A DNA stretch of 64,000 nt from Sthenelais limicola (taxonomy: Eukaryota > Annelida > Polychaeta > Phyllodocida > Sigalionidae), in NCBI GenBank assembly GCA_942159475.1, contig OW804096.1:133848941-133912940 (forward strand), given 5' to 3'. Of the stretch, positions 55,206 to 64,000 are shown in pieces (within the stretch, counting starts at the first letter, position 1; every line of letters starts with the position of its first letter). Position numbers and translations under genes: made by a program. Under the pieces are notes generated by a model. The model ran no database searches and had not been told where the DNA came from. It was given only the letters and a program-made list of their open reading frames with translations.

Positions 55206-57400
55206 CAGTTTTCTATCAATATAGCAAAGTATTGAAGTTAAACTATTTTACTATTTGATAGTTGTAACAGTTTTTTGTCTTTATGTAAACGGCTATTACA
55301 GATTTCTATTAGCTGCAGGTTATACCCTACCAGCTCCAGTGGAAAAAAGTGTGGCAACTGCGCGCCTCCTACTCAGTGTACACATTAGTGCAGGTGCAAG
55401 CTTATCATTCGGTGTACATTCAGAGACCATTTAACTATGAGCCATCTTCTAAACCATCTTTTCCCCTATAGGCTTAATATCCTTATCTGCAGCTCCACAA
55501 CCAAGTTTCAGTGAGCAGTTTTTTGTGTGCACTTTCGTACATTTCCGTCGACGCATGCTTTGTTTACCCAAGTCCACTAGCCCTGGGAAACCCCATTAAT
55601 GGTCCATGACGTCACGTCATGCCTAGCTGATCATGCCTCGCTACCCACGGCCTCCTCCTCCTCCTCCTCCTCCTCCATTTCTCTTCATACTATGGAAAGC
55701 TCCCCATTACTCTGAACCGGGAAGACTGGCATGCTGATCAGGAATTCAGAAGTATGCTAAGAATAGCCATAGAAAAAGCGTAGCCCAGTGCGGCCGGGTT
55801 AGCTATTGTATTCATTGTATGGTGTAATGAGCTAATCTTGGTATTTGTTATTGTAATTTAAGAGGAGAGGGGAAGGTGCGGGGGATAAGAGGGGAGGGAG
55901 ACTTTTTTATGACCAGCTTTTTTACGACCAGCATTTTTTTAAGGCCAACTATTTTTTTTGACAAACTTTATTTTTGACAAACTTTTTTTTCAACCAACTT
56001 TTTTTCAACTAGCATTTTTTTACGGCCAACTATTTTTTTGACAAACTTTATTTTTGACACGTTTTCTGTCTCTCTCAGAGAAAAAAATGTACCTGTCCAC
56101 ACATTACTCATTATTATTAAGGAGGGGGGAATAAAAGGGGAGGGAGAGCAAGGGAGGTAGTCGGGGAGAAGGAAAATTGATAGATGTATAGGTGTGTGTG
56201 GGGGGGTGCACATTTTTTTCCATGAAACCCTCTTATATCAGTCATTCTCATCTCTCCTCTCCCTCTCTTCTCCTCCCCCTCTCTCTCATTCCCTCTCTCT
56301 CTCTGTCCCTCCCTCTCTCTCTCCCTCCTACACCTTAGGCCTACTACCCTGACGTAGGCCCTCTGTGATTTTAGCCATTTTTGGCAATCAAATTAATATC
56401 TCCAAATTAAAATAAACGTCCAGTAAATTGTTGGATTCCTATACCTTAAAGAAGTAGAAACACAACTGCCTCTACAATCCAAGTGCCGAAGGCACTTGTT
56501 CGATGAAAATCGATGGCAAAACGTCCACTTACGCTGCCCCTGCCACCTGACGATGTTTATAGTTCTGGGTCTTTGCTATCGGTTACATATCAATGCGCAC
56601 TTCACCTGCTGGGTTGTGACCAGCCCTTCAGAATGTAGTTCTATTTTGAATCGTTATTTCGCTTAATTTTCGGTTAATTACGATTATTAAAACATGAATA
56701 CAATTTAAAATACTTAATAAGATGAATTTCGTTTAGTTTGATATTCAAATATCTGTAGTTTTTGTATTTGAACTCGCCGGGTCCACATGTTTTTCTCCGA
56801 GTCTGACTCAAATCTGTCAGTAGCTGTCAGTGACAGTGTCACTCTCAGTCAGTCGGTGCAAATGGATTATTCAAGAGGCTGATCCAAAGCTAAGTCAAAA
56901 TAAACAAAATATAACCTTAATCATGATATAATCGTATTGGGAACCTACACTTTGCCAACGTGAAAGGATTTTAGTTTATTATTTCATTCGATCGATATTT
57001 TACTGCTCTCCCTACACATACTCACGCTGATCTATAGGCCTAGTCTATACGTTGAACACGGCTCATTTTCTTGTCAGTTAGATTAGATTAGAAACTTTTA
57101 TTATCGAATTTTCTCGCTGACAGAGGAGGGTTCTCCGACTAAGGGAGGTCTCCATGTTGTCTGGTGTATAATTACATTTTTTCAGTTGGCTAGGCTACTA
57201 CGTTTTCGAATCAATTTCACAGCTTTAAATCTTAAGCAATCTATAGGCTACGCATGCCGATCTATTTGTCAGTTGGCTGGGCAGCCAGAACGGGGGTCTA
57301 CTTTATTTAGAAATAAATGAGTGATTCAACACCTTCCATTTTCGATATTGATATTTTTAGAGTTGCTTATTATCGTCATTTATATTTTATCATTACGCGC
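55206..57400. other. Unassigned DNA with simple repeats
   Basis: Contains a (CCT)n tract (about 55646-55677), an array of short phrases alternating with T-runs (GACCAGC, GGCCAAC, GACAAAC; 55895-56060), and pyrimidine-rich CTCT DNA (56240-56335). A small ORF over the array (55968-56213, minus) is low complexity. No gene supported. Confidence 0.55.
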
Positions 57401-59941
57401 AATGTATATGGCCATTTCCACCAATTTGACAACATTTGGGCCCCTATACCCCCCTCAGAACCCCGAAATAAAATCTAGCATTATTAAGATGAGTTGTTAT
57501 TTTTTATGAACCTTACATATATGTGTATTGAACTCCCAAGTATGGAACCATTCTGATTATTAGTAATTTTTTTACAGGGGGGTCGGAAAATAGCTCCCAA
57601 ATAGGGAAAAAGGGCCAAAAACAGCATGAAGATTAACGACATATCATGTGAATAAGAACATAAAATGCTAGTAAAGTTAATATTTTCATTTTATTTAGCA
57701 CCATATCATATAATTTGTGTAGGAATAGACTGCGAAATTAATATATAAGGAACAATGACAGTTAAAGTATAAAAATCTGTCACAAATTGAACCTGGAAAC
57801 AAGGATATATTTTCTGCCTCACTTCTGTGCAGAGCCCAAAAAAGTAACAAAAATATAAATATGAATAGAGTAGAAAACCATTAGATTTGAAAAGTGATAA
57901 CATCTTACCAGACACTAATGTTTTATTCCAGTAAGCACTTGTGTCTTAAAACTTCATAATATATTAATTTTAAATGTTATAAATACAATATATTAATTTC
58001 AGGATAGTCTCATATACAGACATTGCTATGGGGGGCAAATGAAGATTAACGACATAAAATCATGAAAAAATAGCAATTTTAGAGCTTTTTGCTGTCTGCT
58101 CTGTAAGCTTACACATTACTTAGTTATTAATCATGGGTCATTAAAATTAACTTAAAATTCACCATAATGCTGACATTCTTGCAGTTTGATTGATGTATAA
58201 TATATCTTTCTAGCTAAAATAGTTCTTTTTCCACAAACCTTGCATGGCGAGTATTATTTACAGATATTCCATCAATTATTGTGACCTATGCATATTTTTT
58301 ATCATTTTTAAAAATAAAGATGCATTTATCAGAGCCATAACCTCATCAATTCTCATCCGATTTTAATAATTCAAAATTCATAGTAATGCTGACATTCTTG
58401 TCAGTTATGTCGTTAATCTTCAAAACCCTATTTTCCTGTAATAAGCATGTAAAACCTAGTCGGAAATTCTAAGTATTGATATTTATAGACTGATATTACT
58501 CATAGATGTCAATGTCCCAATTTATTTTTAATAATATTTGAGTCTATGTATCTGTTCTATTTATATGTATTGTATGAACATGGTAGTACGATCTATAGGT
58601 TATTCATTGGGCCTAACTCAGAGAGCTCTATCTGATGCAATGACCAGTATGATGAAATACACCTTAGGTATTGCTAAGAGCAGCTCCTCCCTGTGAGTTA
58701 GTATGTATCATGAGTGACTCACACAAGCTCCACCATTGGCACCAGAGGTGATGCAATGTACTCGGCTGACTCAATGGCATGAGAAGCTGATGAAATACCC
58801 ACTCTACATTGCAGGGGGCCTTGAAAAGATGATGAAATGCACCCCAAGTCTGTTGCAATGTTTAGAGTATATAAGGGCTCCCAGTCACTGTAGAGAGCAG
58901 ACCTTTCCTGAAGAGCTGAAGACCTACCATCCACTGCTATACACTGAAGACATCATGCTGACTGACTGGAAGCCCTGGAGCCCTGAGAAAGCCATGTTCT
59001 AATGTTTTCTGTATATTGAAATATTAACATGTGAATTGTGGATTAATAAAAGAAGCCATCCAGTACTTCAAGCCTTATTCCTTCTCTACTGAAGTTACAA
59101 GCCAAGCCTAGTTCCCATTGGAGATATCATTCTATATGAATATATCCATATTTATATATATACCTGAAGAGCTCCTAAAGATAAGAGTAACTCCCTAAGA
59201 CTAATAGAAGTAATCCCTTATTGTAATGTCCCCGCTCTACGGACATTAACATAATTAATAATAAATATCAAATTTAAAGTTCATTATTAAATTGCTTCCC
59301 CAAAAAACCATAAAATCGTTAATTTAGGGATGTCGTTAATCTTCATCACCCTGGGTTCCCACATGAGGCTGGCAGCATGCATTTTGTCTGCTAGGGTCCA
59401 AGAAAAACTTTAACCAATACTGTTAATGTTCATTACATATCAAATCCTGTTAGTTCTATCATTATTTGTGATTATTGAATAATTTTCATTTTTTTTTTTT
59501 TCTAAATTCCACCTTATGTGACAGGGATGTCGTTAATCTTCAACAGGGGTACCCACATTTTTTTTTTTTTTATTTTGATGGCTTTTGGCCAAAAAATATT
59601 TTTTTTGCATTTTTTTTTTTACACAGATCATATTCACGTAACCGCCTATCACAACATATAAAAAAAAATATTCAATTTTGAAGGTTACTTAGAAATTTAG
59701 CAATTCCACGGACTATTGGCACTTAAAAAAAACGATTTTTGCCACCAAAATGGGATTTTGAAATAAAAAAAAAAAAAAAATTGGGCTAAAAATGCCAAAA
59801 ATGTTGTTCCACAGGTTGGTAGAACCATCCAATCAAAAAAAAAATTCAAATTAATGATAATTAATTTGATTTAAGCCCATTTTACCCCTTTCCACGGTTG
59901 GGGGCCAAATGTTGTCAAATTGGTGGAATTGGCCATATATA
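57401..59941. mobile_element. Foldback element iii with GAAGATTAACGACAT motifs
   Basis: About 45-base inverted arms: left about 57404-57448 (TATATGGCCATTTCCACCAA, then TTTGACAACATTTGGGCCCC), right about 59899-59941 (GGGGGCCAAATGTTGTCAAA, then TTGGTGGAATTGGCCATATA). Inside, the 15-base word GAAGATTAACGACAT occurs five times: forward at 57628 and 58041, reversed at 58407, 59330 and 59527. Long T/A homopolymers lie at 59490-59790. ORFs at 58664-59002 have no recognised identity. Confidence 0.72.
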
Positions 59942-61388
59942 TGCAGTCTTTTTTCCGCAAAAATAATTATTTAAATAAAGAAAATAAGGATTCGAACATG
60001 GGCCTATTTTTTCAACAAAAATTCCGCCAGAGGGCAATATGCTATGTAAGTACCGCCCAGAGGGTAATATGGTTTTCCAATGCTGTAGCCTATGGCTTAT
60101 TAGACCAGGTTTGGTCAGATTCTGGGGTGTATTTTTTTACAATAGACCACGGCAATCACTTCCGGCAACTTCCGGGGGGTTATAGACCTCAAAAGAACTG
60201 GTAAATAAAAGGTCTAGAGGTCGGTGAAACTTTTTTTCTTAATAGCCCTCAGTCGAATCTGACCAAATCGGGTCTAAAAGCACTAATACCCTCTGTTTTG
60301 GAAATTCTCGGGGCTAACGCCCCTCGAATTGTCCACCAGGCTATAGACCACCCAGACCATCCAAAACCTCGGGTATTATTGCTATAGTGGTAGGGTGATA
60401 CGGTGGTAGGGAGGATGTGGTCACCACAACAATTACAAACAATTGGACTTCCGGTTCGCTTCTTGGAGAGAATAGTGTGTTTGGGACCAGCTCCCGCTTT
60501 AACCCGTTTTTTTTTTCAGGAAAACAAAGTGACAGGTTGGAAAGAAACCCAGAGTAGATGTATATTTACATATAGACTCAGCAGGACTTAAGATTCTATT
60601 CGGAAACAAAGTATTGGAGGAATTATCAAGGATTTACAGAGCGGCCACGCCGAGTGATCCCCAGGTAGCCATTCTGGCCTCCCGCCTCCCTATCATTGCC
60701 CTCACCAAGTATCGAGAGAGCAGATATATTTCATCAAATCGGAGATTAAGAGCAACTCATGAACTATAATCAACTAAGTTATCTAACCTGAAGTGAACTT
60801 ATACCCTAAGGATTATCGAAGTCAAGTGAAATAACCCTGTATAAGACACACCGTTTAATCTTCCCGCCCAGGAGGAAAATGGCGGCGTGAGTGTTAATCC
60901 CCCAAGCCCCACTCGTGATTAGCAACCCACGTGGACCTGTAACTGTGAAATACCTAGAAAAGAATCTAAATCAGTGACAATTGAGTAAGTACGAAAGGAA
61001 AAATATTGGAACTGTATGTTATTGTTATTTTCCTCTCCATATGCAAAAATATCTCACCACGTGGAGAAATTGAACTGCGGTATATTCTAGATCGGGCTGT
61101 ATAGCTGACCTACTTTCCCCATTAGCAGGGCGAAGGTGCCCAGTCCGCATGGTCAGGTCTAAAAGTGCTAAAAGACTGTTGGAAGTGGTTTATATCGACA
61201 ACAATATCTGTGATTACATATACGAATGCTTTTGAAGAGTGTTCAGAACTTGAAAAAGAATACTGTGTGAATAAAAGCAGAAACTAGAAATCTCGAAACC
61301 CTTTGAATCGACAACTGGAATAGCTGTCCGCCATATTGCGTTGGCAAAACACAAACATCTCTCATAGAGAAACCACCAACATAACCCG

Positions 61389-62305
61389 TTGCAACGTGTT
61401 GAAGCGAACTCCGACCGCAGCTTTGGTCAGAGTAAGCTATATAAAATACAGAAAGGAAATCAAACTCAAATGTCTGGGAGACAACACATCAAAATTACCA
61501 AGCCCTCAAGTGTAGCTAAAGGAAAATCGGGGAAAGAGAACAGCAAGAGCTTAGCCCCTCCGACCTTGACATTGAGAGCGGCAAACGGATGCACGACCGG
61601 AGAGCAGAGCTCGAAAAGAGCTTTGTCGGATGATAATATAGATTGTGATCAGGAAAATCAAATAAAGAAAACAAAAATGGCTGAGAGAGACCCCCTTGAC
61701 CTGTCAGATCTGAATGACTCGCAGGAAGAGGAGGGAAAAGAGTTAATGGAAGAAGATCTAGATGAAATTCAAGCAGAGGATGACGGATCTGTCTCCATGA
61801 GACAGCTAATAGTGAATATGAATGCTCGCTTAAGCCAATGCCTAGGCGTGGTGGATGATACAAAAAAACCCAACAAAAGCATGCAACGGTTCTCAAGGCT
61901 CACGCTGTTGTAATAAAAGAAAACAGGGATACCGGGATAAAAAATCACACTGACTTTGAGGCTTTGAGTAAAAGAGTACAAAAACTAGAATCCAAAAACA
62001 CATGCTTGGAAAGAGAAGTGGTCCGCAAGGAAGACAGAGCATTTGTTCAAACTGCGGAGGAAGCTGAAAAGTCTGAAAATGACAGGCTACAGAGAGAGAA
62101 GGAGGCAATGAGGAACTGTCTAATACTGGAGGGAATTCTAAAAAAGTCCCCAGAGGAAGACAAAATATACTTACCTACAGTGCTAGAGGGGCTCATATAC
62201 CAGTCCCAAAAGGATTACGTTACTACAGGGTAGGCCAGAATGTAAGAGTAGTCTTCAAGGATCCTGTGGAAGCAGACTACCTGTATGAAGCCAATTTGAC
62301 TTAAA
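61389..62305 (+). pseudogene. LINE C ORF1, N-terminal pieces: disordered, acidic, coiled coil
   Basis: First piece (61389-61913): basic Ser/Lys-rich start, then an acidic segment (LSDLNDSQEEEGKELMEEDL). Second piece (61964-62233, another frame): coiled coil (KRVQKLESKNTCLEREVVRK) followed by the first RRM strand (RNCLILEGILKKSPEE). A third frame from about 62240 gives VRVVFKDPVEADYLYEA. The ATG is uncertain; the stretch at 61470 (MSGRQHIKITK) is another possible start. Confidence 0.65.
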
Positions 62306-63069
62306 AAACCTCTACTTTGATGGGGTAGGTCCTCAGAAAATTTGGGTGAAGAGGGACATGCCTAAAGTTCTGAGAGAAAGGGTGGCTCGTGCCGAATTTG
62401 TGGTCCGGAAGGCGAGAGCTCTCGGAATTTTTGGCAGAGCCATGCGAGGGCAATGTATACTTGGGAGCTGGAGAAACTGCTCGAGTAATACCATATGATA
62501 AGTTCGAGCTACTCCCCAGGCAACTAAGCCCAATTACCTTCTCCAAGGAGGAGAATGATAAGGTCTTCGCGTTCTTTGGGCAAGATTCGCCGCTATCCAA
62601 CCATTATATGTCAAGGTTTCATGTGAATGGCACACTGTTCAGTTCAATGGAGCAGTATATTACATATTCATGCTTGAGGGCCTCAGGAGAGATGACAAGG
62701 GCCAATGCAGTTCTTGCGTTACATGATGTTGTTTTGATTAAGAAGAACTTAAATTCGGAAAGGAATGCGGCATCCAGGTTACACATAGCCTGGTTCAGCA
62801 AAATGCATGATATAGTGGAGGAAGGCCTAAGGGCGAAAGTAAGGGAAAATGACCACATTGCTCAATATCTTATTGATACGGGGGAGAAGGTATTAGCTGA
62901 GGCCTCACCAAGTGACTCCACATGGGGCATAGGAATGGGCCTTAAAAATCAAGAGCTCTTCGACCAGTCCAAGTGGCCTGAAGATGGAAACATCATGGGA
63001 AAGGCGTGGTCAAAAGTAAAAAGCAGTCTGAGAGCAGCTTTGGCCAAGAAGAATGCGCCAAAGGTTTAG
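62306..63069 (+). pseudogene. LINE C ORF1, RRM C-terminal part and NADAR domain
   Basis: In one frame 62307-62445 reads VGPQKIWVKRDMPKVLRERV, the ORF1 C-terminal-domain strand-helix; a one-base shift near 62440-62455 leads into 62389-63069. There the NADAR domain is: FFGQDSPLSNHY, TLFSSMEQYITYSCL, KVRENDHIAQYLIDTGEKVL, DSTWGIGMGL, GNIMGKAWSKV. The SN-H-Y, S-x-E-Q-Y, D-x-x-W-G-x-G and N-x-x-G motifs remain, so the domain looks complete although its ORF is broken upstream. Confidence 0.83.
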
Positions 63070-63114
63070 TGAACGAAGCAAGACCGGCCAGTGCCTCTGT
63101 TGGGTGAATCCAAG

Positions 63115-64000
63115 ATGGAGGACAATATTAACAATCCGGTCCATCAACAACAATCTGAGTCAACAATTCCTGTCCTGCAGACAATGAACATACCCAATAA
63201 TATCAATTTAGGTTTTATAACTATGAACGTGAATGGCATGGGTAAGATTACTAAAGAAAATCATTGTTAACCTATTATTTGACCCTTAGAAGATCTATTT
63301 TTGCACTGCAGGAGACCCACAGTAGCTCTGAATCAGAAAAAGTGTGGCGAAGTCAATGGCCGGGTAAGATGTTTTGTAGTCATGACTCGCCTAACAAATG
63401 TGGTTCAATGATTCTAATATCGCCAGATATAGATGCAAATGTTGTCAAAACTGGTCGTGATCAAGAAGGAAGATATGTATTTGTAATTGTTGAAATAGAC
63501 GGTGCGAAATTCTGTGTCTTCTCTGTATACGCACCTAATGCGTGCTTCGCAAAAAAACAGATTAAATTCTTTGATAACATCAAGTAGGTAATTGGTACAT
63601 TGTCCTATGACAGTCTGGTAATAATGGGGGATTTCAATCTAGAAATAGATGGGGATCCACGTGACAAAGCCAGAGTAGCATGGGTTGAACTAATTAATGA
63701 ATTTGAACTGAATGATGTGTTAGCAGCGTTAAACAAAGCCCAACACACGTGAAGAAGAAAACATCAGAAGTCAAGGCTAGACTATATATTTGTACAAGAT
63801 AACCTGATGTTAAAAATAATAGGTGCTAACTAGAACATTAGTGGCCAGTCTGATCACAAGGAGGTGCATAGTTCTTTTTCGGGGGGTGGGGAGGGGGGGG
63901 AGGGGGGGAGGGGGAGAGGTTTTTGGAAATTCAATAGCTTATTACTGGATAGGGAGGAGTACACAGAGGGAGTAAGGGAAATTATAAGAGAATGCGAAGA
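63115..64000 (+). pseudogene. LINE C ORF2 start: APE endonuclease, with stops and frameshift
   Basis: ATG at 63115, 45 bases after the ORF1 stop. Motifs across two frames: GFITMNVNGMG (Asn), IFALQETHSSS (Glu), SVYAPN, LVIMGDFNLEIDGD (D-x-N), RLDYIFVQDN, SGQSDHKEV (S-D-H). A frameshift lies near 63265 and in-frame stops at 63585, about 63750 and about 63830. A G-rich tract occurs at 63878-63918. The element is inactive. Confidence 0.85.

Larger units (their letters stand above)
60200..64000 (+). mobile_element. LINE C: NADAR-bearing non-LTR element of L1/Tx1 type, degenerate, runs off window
   Basis: Probable 5' UTR from about 60200-60640 to 61380 (boundary not defined), ORF1 in four frame-shifted pieces (61389-63069) ending with a NADAR domain, then an ORF2 beginning at 63115 with an endonuclease containing one frameshift and several stops. 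RT would lie beyond the window. There is no SGNH ORF between ORF1 and ORF2 (45 bases apart). The endonuclease style (MNVNGMG, ALQETHSSSES) differs from LINEs A and B. Confidence 0.82.

Noticed and set aside
55968..56213. Lys/Val-rich small ORF on the minus strand
   Set aside because: Comes from alternating T-runs and short repeated phrases; low complexity.
58664..59002. Overlapping ORFs of 64-88 codons followed by AATAAA
   Set aside because: Both strands are open, no family recognised, and they sit inside foldback iii; a captured exon cannot be excluded but is not supported.

Overview
This is a 64 kb piece of an AT-rich animal nuclear genome, most likely a marine invertebrate. The basis is GT-AG introns, long TE-filled introns, a clan-2 cytochrome P450, a secreted Methyltransf_FA plus PAN-like gene, and a wide mix of animal repeats (LINE, Gypsy, DIRS, Helitron, Penelope-like remnants, MITEs, foldbacks). 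No ribosomal, phage or bacterial feature is present. The species cannot be named from sequence alone.

Host genes. (1) A complete eight-exon cytochrome P450 runs on the minus strand (15622 down to 7943; 495 codons, every exon joint in phase). (2) A secreted protein gene runs on the plus strand: signal-peptide exon at 26740, two exons making one Methyltransf_FA domain (42458-42631, 44501-44773) and a cysteine-containing PAN-like exon (45834-46114). Its first intron is about 15.7 kb and is filled with transposons. (3) A second signal-peptide first exon lies at 2660-2711, and a possible first exon of an unknown membrane protein lies at 18166-18365 (minus). Nearly everything else is mobile DNA.

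Region by region. 1-1440: dispersed repeat split by a Helitron-like insertion; a second, inverted copy at 25505-26470 keeps the empty site. 3518-4910: foldback repeats and a long hairpin. 5200-5930: LINE 3' end. 7530-7845: tRNA-derived SINE candidate. 7943-15622: P450 with small MITEs in its introns. 17160-18060: DIRS-like fragment. 19565-24900: LINE A (minus), broken. 28065-29690: foldback i. 29691-41686: LINE B, nearly full length, with a nested, half-deleted Gypsy element (35204-40383). 42658-43287: second Helitron-like element. 46560-47775: LINE fragment. 49080-49631: TTAA-flanked MITE. 49689-51352: foldback ii. 52060-52915: minisatellite, repeat and hairpin. 53107-55205: repeats with CCCCAGTAGCACAC ends. 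57401-59941: foldback iii. About 60200-64000: LINE C, running off the window.

Main discovery. Three separate non-LTR retrotransposons each carry a NADAR (YbiA-like) domain at the C-terminus of ORF1, after a coiled coil and an RRM-like segment. LINE A and LINE B share the order ORF1(NADAR) - SGNH esterase - endonuclease/RT; LINE C has an L1/Tx1-type endonuclease and no SGNH segment. NADAR enzymes are known to act on ADP-ribosyl and related N-glycosidic bonds, including removal of ADP-ribose from guanine in nucleic acid. A reasonable, untested idea is that these LINEs carry an eraser that protects their RNA or cDNA from host ADP-ribosylation.
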